Both the position numbers and the translations under genes were made by a program. This document shows positions 26,815 through 35,748 of a DNA stretch of 64,000 nucleotides, one piece after another. The DNA lies in NCBI GenBank assembly GCA_009885825.1, contig VFJY01000053.1, forward strand, positions 16,801 to 80,800. The letters run 5' to 3'. Each line of letters begins with the position of its first letter. The first letter of the stretch is position 1. Below the pieces are notes generated by a model. That model had not been told where the DNA came from and ran no database searches. It saw nothing but the letters and a program-made list of their open reading frames with translations. This stretch comes from Rhodobiaceae bacterium (GTDB lineage Bacteria > Pseudomonadota > Alphaproteobacteria > Rhizobiales > Aestuariivirgaceae).

Positions 26815-27557
26815 ATGGCAACAACCCTCTCGGCGAGGTAAGCCAGCAGCTCTGCAACCTTCTCAGGCTTCACTTCCTCCAGCGCACCGCTCTGCAACTT
26901 GCCCAAATAAAACGGCCCGTACTGTACCCGGATCAAGCGGTTCACAACGCAGCCAAAATGCTCCATCAATTTGCGGATTTCGCGGTTCTTGCCTTCGGTG
27001 AGGGCAACGCGGTACCAGGTGTTGCTGCGTCCGCTGCCGTCGTATTCTTCAACAAACTCGGCTCCACGGTAGTTCACGCCATCAACGACAATGCCATCGG
27101 CAAGAACTGTAATATTTTCAGGCGTCAGTCGGCCCCTCACCCGCACCCGGTAAACTCGCGACAGGGCTGTTTCCGGGCTCATCAGCGCCTGCGCCAAGGG
27201 ACCATCGCTGGACAACAGCAACAAACCTTCGCTGTTAACATCCAGGCGGCCGACGCTCATCAGGCGCGGCAGGCCCGGTGCTGTCATTGATGCGAGATCA
27301 AAAATCGTGCGGCGGTTCTTGTGGTCCCGGTGCGTGACCAGGACATCCAACGGCTTGTTGAGCACAAACAATCGGGGCAACGGCTTCGTCGAAGGCGCCA
27401 CCACCTTGCCATCGAGTGTTACAACATCGCCTTCTTCGGCGGGCATCGTTGGCAGCGCCACTTCGCCATTGATCTTGACGCGCCCCTCAGCCACCATGCG
27501 CTCAGCCTCGCGCCTGCTGCCAATCCCAGCTTTCTGCAAATAAACATTGAGCCGCAT
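26811..27557 (-). CDS. RsuA/RluB-family pseudouridine synthase
   Basis: 248 residues from ATG 27557. An N-terminal S4 RNA-binding domain (LNVYLQKAGIGSRREAERMV) is followed by the catalytic domain with the Asp of VGRLDVNSEGLLLLS, NREIRKLMEHFGCVV and RVQYGPFYLG. It would pseudouridylate one uridine of 16S (RsuA) or 23S (RluB) rRNA; the target cannot be fixed by eye. It starts one base after the moaD stop. The stop overlaps the convergent GMC gene. Confidence 0.92.
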   Translation of the reverse strand: MRLNVYLQKAGIGSRREAERMVAEGRVKINGEVALPTMPAEEGDVVTLDGKVVAPSTKPLPRLFVLNKPLDVLVTHRDHKNRRTIFDLASMTAPGLPRLMSVGRLDVNSEGLLLLSSDGPLAQALMSPETALSRVYRVRVRGRLTPENITVLADGIVVDGVNYRGAEFVEEYDGSGRSNTWYRVALTEGKNREIRKLMEHFGCVVNRLIRVQYGPFYLGKLQSGALEEVKPEKVAELLAYLAERVVAI

Positions 27558-27558
27558 G

Positions 27559-27810
27559 TCAGCCGCCGGTGACTGGCGGGAAGAATGCGACTTCGCGGGC
27601 GCCCACAATCGAGGCATCAAGCGAAGCGTGTGATTGGTCGATGGCCACTTTCAAGGTGCGCAAATCCGCAAACGCTGCCGCAGTGCCTTCGTCCCGCAAT
27701 TTCAGGAAATCAATCAGTGCGCTGACAGTCGTGATGTGAGCCGGGATATCAACTTCATCCTGTCCCCGCCCGACGATCTGCCGCAACCGCGCAAAATATA
27801 AAACTTTCAT
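27559..27810 (-). CDS. moaD: Molybdopterin synthase sulfur carrier subunit
   Basis: 83 residues, ubiquitin-like. It begins [22 protein letters not shown] and ends PPVTGG; the C-terminal Gly-Gly is thiocarboxylated to donate sulfur to precursor Z with MoaE. It lies between pgsA (overlap four bases) and the pseudouridine synthase. No moaE is seen nearby. Confidence 0.93.
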   Translation of the reverse strand: MKVLYFARLRQIVGRGQDEVDIPAHITTVSALIDFLKLRDEGTAAAFADLRTLKVAIDQSHASLDASIVGAREVAFFPPVTGG

Positions 27811-28406
27811 TCCTCTTCCACCACATGCCGGATGCCCGCGCGGAAATAATCATAACCGGTATATAAGGTCAGCGCGGCTGCAATCCATAAAAACGTGATG
27901 CCGGTTTCAGTGGTGTAGGGAATAATCCTGTCGCCCGCGGGGCCCGCAATCAGAAAGCCGATAGCCAAAAGCTGAACCGTGGTTTTCCACTTCGCAATCT
28001 GCGTCACTGGAACTGAAACCTGCAACCCGCCGAGATACTCCCTCAAACCTGACACCAGAACCTCGCGCGCCAGAATGATGATTGCCGCCCAGATGTGGCC
28101 GCCAAACAGAATGCCGTCAGCTGAAAGGACCAGCAGCACAACAGCCACCAGAACCTTGTCGGCAATGGGATCCAGCATGACGCCGAGCGATGATTGCTGC
28201 TGCCATTTTCGCGCCAGATAGCCATCGAGAAAATCTGTAATGGCGGCCACCACATAGATAATGAGCGCCACCCAGCGCGCCGTATTGCCTCCATACATCA
28301 GCAATCCGGCAACCACGGGCACAGCCAGAATGCGGCCATAGGTGAGCACATTTGGCAGGTTCCAAATTTCCTTGAAGCGGGTCTTCCGTGGCCTAGCGTT
28401 GCTCAT
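27807..28406 (-). CDS. pgsA: CDP-diacylglycerol-glycerol-3-phosphate 3-phosphatidyltransferase
   Basis: Membrane enzyme of phosphatidylglycerol synthesis. 199 residues, with the CDP-alcohol phosphotransferase motif [18 protein letters not shown] followed by the VMLDPIAD Asp pair. Four or more membrane segments, starting [20 protein letters not shown]. It overlaps uvrC and moaD by four bases on either side, in the leftward housekeeping operon. Confidence 0.95.
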   Translation of the reverse strand: MSNARPRKTRFKEIWNLPNVLTYGRILAVPVVAGLLMYGGNTARWVALIIYVVAAITDFLDGYLARKWQQQSSLGVMLDPIADKVLVAVVLLVLSADGILFGGHIWAAIIILAREVLVSGLREYLGGLQVSVPVTQIAKWKTTVQLLAIGFLIAGPAGDRIIPYTTETGITFLWIAAALTLYTGYDYFRAGIRHVVEEE

Positions 28407-30280
28407 TGCCGTTCTGCACCATCATGGAAGTGATCATAGATTGCCTGCGCCAACGCCGTATTCACACCTTCAACTTGCGCCAGGTCGCCCGCACTTGCCC
28501 GCGACACAGCTTTGGCCGATCCAAAGCTTCGGAGCAACGCTTTCTTGCGCAACGGTCCTATGCCAGCAATTTCATCCAGTGGATTGACCCCCATCGCCTT
28601 GGTGCGCCTGGCGCGGTGGCTGCCGATGGCAAAACGATGCGCCTCGTCACGCAACCGCTGAATGTAATAGAAGACAGGATCGCGCGCCGCCAGCATGAAG
28701 GAAGGCTTTCCCGCCACGAAGAAATGCTCCCGGCCCGCATCCCTGTCCGGCCCCTTGGCAACGCCCACAACAGCAAGATCACCAACTCCCAGATCATCCA
28801 GAACACCCCGCACAGCAGAAAGCTGGCCTGCTCCGCCATCAATCAAGAGCAAATCCGGCCAAGTGGAACTTTCCGCATCCCGCTCGCCCTCTTCTTTCAG
28901 AAGCCGCGAGAACCGCCGCGTCAGCATTTCGCGCATCATGCCGAAATCATCACCGCCAACCAGGTCTTCCGACTTCATGTTGAACTTGCGGTATTGCGAT
29001 TTCATCAGGCCATCAGGCCCCGCCACCACCATGGCGCCAACCGGATTGGTGCCTGAAATATGGGAGTTATCATATATTTCAATGCGTTTTGGCGTTTCCG
29101 GCAATCCAAAGGCTTCCGCCACACCTTTCAGCAGCTTGGCCTGCGAAGAAGACTCCGCCACCTTCCGCCCGCCAGCTTCGCGCGCATTTGTGACGGCATG
29201 TTCAACCAGCGAACGCTTTTCACCCCGCTGCGGAACCAGAACTTCGACGCGGTGACCTGAATGGGTGGAGAGCGCCTCCGCCAGCAAATCCAGCTCTTCA
29301 ATATCATGCGACAGCAAGACCTGTCTTGGAATTGGCTTGTCGTCGTAAAATTGCGAAACGAAACTCGCCAGAATTTCAGCAATCTCCATGGATTTGTCAG
29401 TCCGCGGAAAATACGCACGCGTCCCCCAATTCTGGCCCGACCGGATGAAAAAGACCTGAATGCAAGTCTGCCCGCTTTCCTGAGCCAGGCCAAAAATATC
29501 AGCCTCATCAACAGTTTGAGGGTTTATGCCTTGTGATTGGGTAACAAAACTCATGGCCTGAATGCGGTCGCGCAACCGCGCCGCCGTTTCAAAATCCAGG
29601 GCGTCCGAAGCAGCCTCCATGGCGCTCGCCAGTTCAGCCTTCACAGCCTGGCTTTTGCCCTCGAGAAAGTTTTCGGCCTCCCGCACCAGTTCGTTATAAG
29701 CGTCCATCTCGATGTAACCGACACAAGGCGCCGAACAGCGCTTGATCTGGTGCAGCAGGCAAGGCCGCGAGCGGTTTGCATAAACGCTGTCATTGCAAGA
29801 TCTTAGAAGGAATGCCTTCTGCAATGTATTAAGTGATTGATTGACCGCCCCCGCCGAAGCGAACGGCCCATAATAACTGCCCTTCCGCGACCTGCTGCCC
29901 CGATGCTTGACAAGCTGCGCCACCGCATGATCCTTGGCGATCAGGATATAGGGAAATGACTTGTCATCGCGCAAAATCACATTGAAACGCGGCTTCAGTT
30001 TCTTGATGAGGTTGGCTTCCAGCAGAAGCGCTTCGGCCTCGGTCTCGGTGGTGACAAACTCCATGTTCACCGTGAGCGAGATCATCAAGGCGATGCGGTT
30101 GTTGTGGCCCTGCCCCCGCGCATAACTCGAAACCCGGTTCTTGAGATTGCGGGCCTTGCCCACATAAATGGCGTCACCCTTCACATCAAACATGCGGTAG
30201 ACACCAGGCTTGCCGGGAAGCCGCGTCACAAAATCGCGGATAATCTCCGGGCCACTGAGATTTGCAGGCTCATCATTCAT
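28403..30280 (-). CDS. uvrC: UvrABC excinuclease subunit C
   Basis: Makes both incisions in nucleotide excision repair. About 625 residues: GIY-YIG nuclease domain ([21 protein letters not shown]), UVR motif, RNase H-like endonuclease domain ([31 protein letters not shown]) and C-terminal helix-hairpin-helix ([18 protein letters not shown]). The start at 30280 makes an ATGA overlap with the upstream cupin; an alternative ATG is at 30289. No unusual features. Confidence 0.96.
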   Translation of the reverse strand: MNDEPANLSGPEIIRDFVTRLPGKPGVYRMFDVKGDAIYVGKARNLKNRVSSYARGQGHNNRIALMISLTVNMEFVTTETEAEALLLEANLIKKLKPRFNVILRDDKSFPYILIAKDHAVAQLVKHRGSRSRKGSYYGPFASAGAVNQSLNTLQKAFLLRSCNDSVYANRSRPCLLHQIKRCSAPCVGYIEMDAYNELVREAENFLEGKSQAVKAELASAMEAASDALDFETAARLRDRIQAMSFVTQSQGINPQTVDEADIFGLAQESGQTCIQVFFIRSGQNWGTRAYFPRTDKSMEIAEILASFVSQFYDDKPIPRQVLLSHDIEELDLLAEALSTHSGHRVEVLVPQRGEKRSLVEHAVTNAREAGGRKVAESSSQAKLLKGVAEAFGLPETPKRIEIYDNSHISGTNPVGAMVVAGPDGLMKSQYRKFNMKSEDLVGGDDFGMMREMLTRRFSRLLKEEGERDAESSTWPDLLLIDGGAGQLSAVRGVLDDLGVGDLAVVGVAKGPDRDAGREHFFVAGKPSFMLAARDPVFYYIQRLRDEAHRFAIGSHRARRTKAMGVNPLDEIAGIGPLRKKALLRSFGSAKAVSRASAGDLAQVEGVNTALAQAIYDHFHDGAERQ

Positions 30281-30624
30281 GGACGCCATTCAAACACGAG
30301 AACCAGGCAGCCCTTGTCAGTGCGCGTGTTGTGGTAGGAGTTGGGCGGAAAACTGATGAGGTCCCCCGCCTTGATAACCGTGCCATCGCTTTCAACGGCC
30401 CCACCTTCCAGCACATAAAATTCCTCATATCCCGGATGCACATGAGGGATTGTGACAGCCCCCGGCAACATCTTGAAATAATAGCTGCCGCATTGGGTTT
30501 TGGGATTGAAAGTGACAGGCAGCCATTCACAACGGTTTTCCGCCGTGTAACCCTCAAGCCTGTAAGGTTCAAACCTGTCACGCTGATGCTGGGTGATTGG
30601 CGGAACGCTAAATGGCCGGCTCAT
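30277..30624 (-). CDS. Cupin-domain protein
   Basis: 115-residue single cupin with the two motifs: motif 1 [16 protein letters not shown] (metal-type His/His/Glu) and motif 2 [12 protein letters not shown] with the third His. Small cupins of this sort are isomerases, dioxygenase-like or sugar-binding regulators; the substrate is unknown. It overlaps uvrC (four bases) and folB (four bases) in the leftward operon. Confidence 0.85.
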   Translation of the reverse strand: MSRPFSVPPITQHQRDRFEPYRLEGYTAENRCEWLPVTFNPKTQCGSYYFKMLPGAVTIPHVHPGYEEFYVLEGGAVESDGTVIKAGDLISFPPNSYHNTRTDKGCLVLVFEWRP

Positions 30625-31025
30625 GGTCTTACTCTCTCAATCTCAATGCCCACGCTTCTGGCGTTTGCAATAATGTCGGGCTTCTCAATGCGAACCCGCG
30701 CCGCCATCACGCGCTTGTCTTTCAAACACGACGCGGCAATAAGCTCGGCTAGTGTCTCCACCAGATTCACATGGCCCTGCGCGATGACGGCCTCAACTTT
30801 TTTCACGACAATTTCATAACTCACCACATTGCTGATATCGTCAGCAATGGTTTGCTCCCCCTCCAAAACCGACAGGTCAATGCTCACGATGATCCGCTGT
30901 GGCGCCACTTTTTCATGCTCATGAATGCCAAGCGTTGCCATAACCTCAAGGTCGCGCACAAACACATGGCGCAATCCTCCCAAAGCGCTGGCTACATGAT
31001 GGGATATTTTTGGAACGCTATTCAT
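30621..31025 (-). CDS. folB: Dihydroneopterin aldolase
   Basis: 134 residues, folate biosynthesis. A tunnelling-fold protein with VRDLEVMATLGIHEHEKVAPQRIIV, the segment VVSYEIVVKKVEAVIAQGHVNLVETLAELIA (given in its two conserved parts VSYE and LVETLAE), and a conserved Lys near KPDI. The 15-20 residue N-terminal extension is unusual. The start lies nine bases from the second cupin gene. Confidence 0.93.
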   Translation of the reverse strand: MNSVPKISHHVASALGGLRHVFVRDLEVMATLGIHEHEKVAPQRIIVSIDLSVLEGEQTIADDISNVVSYEIVVKKVEAVIAQGHVNLVETLAELIAASCLKDKRVMAARVRIEKPDIIANARSVGIEIERVRP

Positions 31026-31034
31026 CGATAAACC

Positions 31035-31403
31035 TCAGGCTTTGTTTGGCGTGAGTATAACATAATGTTTGCGCACTTTCTTGACAGTTTCCCAGGTGCC
31101 TTTGAAGCCCGCCGGAATGATGAAGCCATCGCCCTTTTTGAGTTTCCACTTTTTTCCCTTGTCGTTGGTGAGAATGGCTTCGCCCTCAATAAAGTGGCAG
31201 AATTCCCATTCCACATAATCAACCGGAACCTTGCCCGGCGTTGATTCCCAGATGCCGCAAAACAGCCTGTCGTCTTCACCGACAAAATGGTTCCACGTCT
31301 TGGTCTTGTATTTGCCTTTGATGAGCTTTGCGGGATCAGGCGCGCCCACATCAACTTTGGGCGCCTTTCGGCCACTGGTTTTCATCACGATCAAATCAGT
31401 CAT
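31035..31403 (-). CDS. Cupin (DUF861/EutQ-like) protein
   Basis: 122 residues from ATG 31403 (MTDLIVMKTSGRKAPKV). One cupin fold of the DUF861 type with WESTPGKVPVDYVEWEFCHFIEGE and KKGDGFIIPAGFKGTWETVK. These proteins often lack a complete metal-ligand set and are of uncertain function; related ones include ureidoglycine aminohydrolase-like cupins. It overlaps the cca stop by eight bases. A second, unrelated small cupin lies on the far side of folB. Confidence 0.85.
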   Translation of the reverse strand: MTDLIVMKTSGRKAPKVDVGAPDPAKLIKGKYKTKTWNHFVGEDDRLFCGIWESTPGKVPVDYVEWEFCHFIEGEAILTNDKGKKWKLKKGDGFIIPAGFKGTWETVKKVRKHYVILTPNKA

Positions 31404-32583
31404 GTTTGGCCTTTCCCAGCAATTCATCTTTTGTCGGCTTAAAATCAGCTGCGATCCAGAAATCTTCCAGCCGCTTGAGCTCCTGCCCCACATCCGGCCC
31501 GGATGAAAACCCTGCTGCCAAAAGATCCCGCCCGTTCAGAGGAAATTTCGGCGCCGGCCAACGGTTTGGCAAAGAGGGCATGCGTTTCCAGGCGCTATCC
31601 TGAAGGCTTGCGCGCGAACGCGCCCAGTTCAATGCCACGCCATCGCGCCAAGCCTGTTCGCCAACGGTATACAGTATGCGCCGCTGCTCATTCTCGCGCA
31701 GCTTGGGATTGAGCGAGGGGCCGTCCATCAGAAATTCGATGCGCCTGGCCTGCGCATTCGACAGGCGCCATGCATCGCGCAGCATGTGAGGTTTTTCTGC
31801 CAGCACAAATGCCCTGAGCAGCGGATCGCCAGGCAGGCGCTCCAGCGTACGGAATTCATCAGTATGTGCAATGATGTTCTTCAGCACACCATGCTTGGCC
31901 ATCAGCTTGAGGATGGCAACCGCCTTTGGCCCCACCAGAAGCTTGAACATTTCCTGTGAAATGCGCTCGGCCGAAAGTGTCAGCAAACCCTTCTTCAGGC
32001 GCACGCAGGCCGCAAGGCTTGCCGCATCCGCCTTCATGTTTTCAAAAACACTCAGGAACCTGAAATATCGCAGAATACGGAGATAGTCTTCCTTGATGCG
32101 GGCAGCCGGATTGCCAACGAAGGTGATTCTGTTGCTGAGAATGTCCTTATAGCCATTGGCATAGTCATGGATTTTTCCGCGCGCATCGCAATAAAGCGCA
32201 TTCATCGTAAAGTCGCGGCGCCTGGCATCTTCCGCCCAATTTTCGGTGAATGACACGACAGCCCGCCTGCCATCAGTTTCAACGTCTCGCCGGAGGGTTG
32301 TGATTTCATAGGTGCGGTGGCTGATCACCACCATGACGGTTCCGTGTTCAATCCCCAGGGGATGAACGCCGTAACCCGCAGCCTTGAATATGTCCACAAT
32401 TTTCTGGGGGTCAAGTGTTGTGGCCAAATCAATGTCGCCCACCGGAATTTTCAAAAGTGCATTGCGAACCGCGCCCCCTGCCACACGCGCCTCTCCGTCA
32501 GCCTCGGCCACAACAGCAAAAGCCCGCTGCAGCGAAGGCTCGTTCAGCCAGCGCGCCCGCGCCAATGAGGGAAGCTTCGTCAT
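31396..32583 (-). CDS. cca: CCA tRNA nucleotidyltransferase / poly(A) polymerase family
   Basis: 395 residues of class II nucleotidyltransferase. The N-terminal head has GGAVRNALLKIPVGDIDLATTL (GG-VRN and DxD), followed by RRDFTMNALYCDARG and IKEDYLRILRYFRFLS. The C-terminal body is helical. It adds or repairs the CCA end of tRNAs. It overlaps the Nudix gene stop by four bases and is co-transcribed with it. Confidence 0.93.
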   Translation of the reverse strand: MTKLPSLARARWLNEPSLQRAFAVVAEADGEARVAGGAVRNALLKIPVGDIDLATTLDPQKIVDIFKAAGYGVHPLGIEHGTVMVVISHRTYEITTLRRDVETDGRRAVVSFTENWAEDARRRDFTMNALYCDARGKIHDYANGYKDILSNRITFVGNPAARIKEDYLRILRYFRFLSVFENMKADAASLAACVRLKKGLLTLSAERISQEMFKLLVGPKAVAILKLMAKHGVLKNIIAHTDEFRTLERLPGDPLLRAFVLAEKPHMLRDAWRLSNAQARRIEFLMDGPSLNPKLRENEQRRILYTVGEQAWRDGVALNWARSRASLQDSAWKRMPSLPNRWPAPKFPLNGRDLLAAGFSSGPDVGQELKRLEDFWIAADFKPTKDELLGKAKHD

Positions 32584-33200
32584 GCGTAAAGCCTGTCATA
32601 AAGATTGCGGATCATGCCAGCCGTCGCTCCCCAGATATAGCGCTCCTGCCATGGCATAGCATAGTAGTATCGCGTTTTCCCCTGCCACTCGCGCGAATGC
32701 TTCTCGTGGTTTTCCGGCGACATCAGAAAGCTGAGCGGCACTTCGAACACCGCCGAAACCTCGCTCTCCTGTGGGCTGATAACAAAACCCGGACGCACCA
32801 AAGCAACCACCGGCACCACGTGATAGGCGGTCACCGTTATGTATTTGTCGAGAAAGCCAATGGGCTCAACAAATGAACGGTGCAACCCCGTTTCCTCCTC
32901 CGCCTCGCGCAGCGCTGCATCAACTACACCCAGATCCGTGTCATCAACGCGGCCCCCCGGAAAGGCCACCTGCCCCGCGTGGGATGACATGTGATCCGGG
33001 CGCTGCGTCAGCAAAACCGTGACCTCAGCTTCGCGCAACACCAGCGGCACCAGGACGGCCGCAGGCTTTGGCGCAACGCCCGCCGGAATCATGGGGGCCG
33101 CCTCATTCATGTCATCATCACCGCGCCCGGGCACAAGCGGCGGTTCGCGCAGCAACCTCAAACCCGCCCGCGCACGAACATCCGCCTCATCAAAAATCAA
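32580..33200 (-). CDS. CoA pyrophosphatase-type Nudix hydrolase
   Basis: About 206 residues. The Nudix box is GGRVDDTDLGVVDAALREAEEETGL (two parts: GGRVDDTD and REAEEETGL), in the COG0494/YeaB-like context LLTQRPDHMSSHAGQVAFPGG, as in CoA diphosphatases. The start is uncertain: the preferred TTG at 33200 overlaps the DUF1285 stop; the extended frame to 33320 is not conserved. It overlaps cca by four bases. Confidence 0.85.
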   Translation of the reverse strand: MIFDEADVRARAGLRLLREPPLVPGRGDDDMNEAAPMIPAGVAPKPAAVLVPLVLREAEVTVLLTQRPDHMSSHAGQVAFPGGRVDDTDLGVVDAALREAEEETGLHRSFVEPIGFLDKYITVTAYHVVPVVALVRPGFVISPQESEVSAVFEVPLSFLMSPENHEKHSREWQGKTRYYYAMPWQERYIWGATAGMIRNLYDRLYA

Positions 33201-33768
33201 TTTCAGAAGCTTTCTGCATGGGGAAAAATTGCCCTGTTGACCACACGCCAAACCACTCTCCTTCAATGGTGCCCTTGGCCACCAGATCGTAAAACAAGGC
33301 GCGCGACACCAGGGCCTCAAGCCGGGCGCGCATCAGCACATAGGGCTTTAGACCCGCAGTCCCCGCCTCCGCTTCAAACCGCAGGGGGTGCTCGGCGTCC
33401 ACTTGAACTTCATCATCCACATTGGTCTCGAACCGGAGGATCTGCGAGCGCCCCTCGCCTTCCGTCTGCATGCGAATGGCCAGGAATGGCGCGTCATCAA
33501 CCCGGATGCCGCACTTCTCCACAGGCGTTACGAGGTAATATTTACCATCTTCATCATGGCGCAAAACCGAGGCAAACAGCTTGAACAGCGGCTTTCGCCC
33601 AATCGGTGAATTCATGTAAAACCACGTGCCATCCTGGGCAATCCGCATATCGATATCACCGCAAAATGGCGGGTTCCACAGGTCAACCGGCGGATGGCCC
33701 TTGCCGCCAGCCGTTGCCTCTTTTAACCCTTGCAGCGGATTGCTTGCATCGCGCACTGTCGTTGTCAT
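33190..33768 (-). CDS. DUF1285 domain protein
   Basis: 192 residues. Domain of unknown function with the conserved HPPVDLWNPPFCGDIDMRIAQDGTWFY, EKCGIRVDDAPFLAI and PLRFEA segments. Structures of the family show a tandem PH-like/beta fold of unknown role. It is the first gene of the leftward group Nudix-cca-cupin, facing the divergent MoxR operon. Confidence 0.9.
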   Translation of the reverse strand: MTTTVRDASNPLQGLKEATAGGKGHPPVDLWNPPFCGDIDMRIAQDGTWFYMNSPIGRKPLFKLFASVLRHDEDGKYYLVTPVEKCGIRVDDAPFLAIRMQTEGEGRSQILRFETNVDDEVQVDAEHPLRFEAEAGTAGLKPYVLMRARLEALVSRALFYDLVAKGTIEGEWFGVWSTGQFFPMQKASEIDF

Positions 33769-33859
33769 TATTTTCGTGCCTAAATCTGCTATGAGTCGTC
33801 TTTATTATGCCACTCTCGTTCACGAGGATGGCAAACCGCAACAAACCTTAGTGGAATCC

Positions 33860-34858
33860 ATGGCAAGCATCAAATCGGCAAACAAGGAAATTCTCAAAGA
33901 TCTCGAAGCCACTGGCGAGCGCCTCGAAAAAGTGCGGGTTGAAATCGGCAAGGTGATTTTCGGGCAAAATGAAGTGGTCGAATTGGCCTTGACCGCCATT
34001 CTGGCCGGTGGCCACGCGCTGCTGGTGGGAGCCCCAGGCCTAGCCAAGACCAAGCTGGCCACCACCTTGGGCAGCGTTCTGGGCCTCAATGAAAAGCGCG
34101 TGCAGTTCACCCCCGATTTGATGCCAGCCGATATCCTGGGTTCGGAAGTGCTTGATGAAACCGAAAATGGCCGCCGCCAGTTTCGCTTTGTCGAAGGCCC
34201 GGTGTTCTGCCAGTTGCTGATGGCCGATGAAATCAACCGCGCCAGCCCGCGCACTCAATCCGCTTTGCTGCAAGCCATGCAGGAACATCACGTAACAGTG
34301 GCCGGTGTGCGCCATGATTTGCCACGGCCGTTCCACGTGCTGGCCACCCAAAACCCCATTGAGCAGGAGGGTACTTATCCGCTTCCCGAAGCCCAGCTCG
34401 ATCGCTTCATGTTTGAAATCGATGTGCCCTACCCCTCTCTCGAGGCCGAGCGTCGGATGCTCTATGCCACAACCGGAAGCGAGGATGAAAGCGCGGCAAA
34501 AGTTCTGGGCGTCACCGAGCTTCTCAATGCCCAGCGCCTCACCCGCCTCATTCCTGTTGGCGAACAGGTGACCGATGCCATTCTGCGGGTTGTGCGCTCT
34601 GCCCGCCCCGGCGAAGATGCAAGCTCCGAGATTAACAGCAACGTCGCCTGGGGTCCAAGCCCCCGCGCCAGCCAAGCCTTGATGCTGGGCATCCGGGCAC
34701 GCGCCTTGTTGCAGGGCCGCCTCAGCCCCTCGATTGACGACGTGGCCGCCCTTTTGGCGCCAGTTTTCAAACACCGCATGGCGTTGAATTTCACCGCCCG
34801 CGCTGAAGGCGAAACCATTGAGGCGACAATTGAACGGCAAAAAAACCTGCTGAATTGA
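33860..34858 (+). CDS. MoxR-family AAA+ ATPase
   Basis: 332 residues from ATG 33860 (MASIKSANKEILKDLE). Walker A GAPGLAKTK (MoxR variant, A in place of G), Walker B LLMADEINRASPRTQ and sensor 1 ATQNP are clear, with EGTYPLPEAQLDRF downstream. MoxR ATPases act as chaperones that help insert metal or assemble complexes with VWA/DUF58 partners, and the next three genes are exactly such partners, each overlapping by a few bases. Confidence 0.93.
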   Translation: MASIKSANKEILKDLEATGERLEKVRVEIGKVIFGQNEVVELALTAILAGGHALLVGAPGLAKTKLATTLGSVLGLNEKRVQFTPDLMPADILGSEVLDETENGRRQFRFVEGPVFCQLLMADEINRASPRTQSALLQAMQEHHVTVAGVRHDLPRPFHVLATQNPIEQEGTYPLPEAQLDRFMFEIDVPYPSLEAERRMLYATTGSEDESAAKVLGVTELLNAQRLTRLIPVGEQVTDAILRVVRSARPGEDASSEINSNVAWGPSPRASQALMLGIRARALLQGRLSPSIDDVAALLAPVFKHRMALNFTARAEGETIEATIERQKNLLN

Positions 34859-35748
34859 TGAACGCAAGAACTGCATTGAAAGCCAATCCGGCGCTGGTGC
34901 TGAATGACCGCGCCGATGCTGCTTCGCGCGCCCTGCCACCCCTTTTGGTGGAAGCCCAGCGCATTGCGGCAACCGTCATCCTTGGCATCCATGGCCGCAA
35001 ACGCGCCGGCCCCGGCGAAAGCTTCTGGCAATACCGCCCCTACAGCTTCGGCGATTCAACCCAGCGCATCGATTGGCGAAAATCCGCCCGCTCGGCTCAC
35101 GTCTACATCCGCGAGAATGAATGGGAAGCCGCCAATACCTTGTGGCTGTGGGCCAACCCGACGAACTCCATGGATTTCAAATCCAAACTCAGCCCCACCA
35201 CCAAGCGCGACCGAGCCTATCTCATAACCCTGGCGCTTGCTGCCCTGGCGCTCCGCGCCCATGAGCGCGTTGGCATGTTGGGAAGCCCCAACCGGGCGGG
35301 CCACGCAAGAGGCGCCCTCATTCCCATGGCCAACTGGCTCCTGCAAAATGAGGGCCCAAATCTGCCGCCCGTGCATCAGTTGCAAAAACACGCGGGCGTC
35401 GTATTGCTCAGCGATTTTTTGGATAGGCCGGAAACGATCGCAACCGTCATGCGCGCATTGGCCGCGCAAGGCGTCTCGGGCCATGTTGTGCAAATCGTTG
35501 ATCCGGCTGAAGAGGCCCTGCCCTACGCGGGCCGTGTGGAATTTCGTGACATGGATGGCCCATTGAAATTCCTGGCGGGTAAAACCGAAACCATCCGCGA
35601 GGCCTATGTCGAAAAATTCAAAGCCCACCGCGAAGCGGTTCGTAAGCTTGCCCATAGCCTGCAATGGAGCTTCACCATTCATCACACTGATAAGTCCCCC
35701 GCCCAGCTTCTCATGGCGCTGCATGGCCTGATCGGCGAACGCCGATGA
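34858..35748 (+). CDS. DUF58 protein (MoxR-associated)
   Basis: 296 residues. The DUF58 signature is GPGESFWQYRPYSFGDSTQRIDWRKSARS, represented by RPYSFGDSTQRIDWRKSA (about residues 60-77), followed by a VWA-like C-terminal half (GVVLLSDFLDRPETIATVMRAL). DUF58 proteins partner MoxR ATPases. The ATG at 34858 shares its first base with the moxR stop; the DUF4159 gene overlaps its end (ATGATG). Confidence 0.9.
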   Translation: MNARTALKANPALVLNDRADAASRALPPLLVEAQRIAATVILGIHGRKRAGPGESFWQYRPYSFGDSTQRIDWRKSARSAHVYIRENEWEAANTLWLWANPTNSMDFKSKLSPTTKRDRAYLITLALAALALRAHERVGMLGSPNRAGHARGALIPMANWLLQNEGPNLPPVHQLQKHAGVVLLSDFLDRPETIATVMRALAAQGVSGHVVQIVDPAEEALPYAGRVEFRDMDGPLKFLAGKTETIREAYVEKFKAHREAVRKLAHSLQWSFTIHHTDKSPAQLLMALHGLIGERR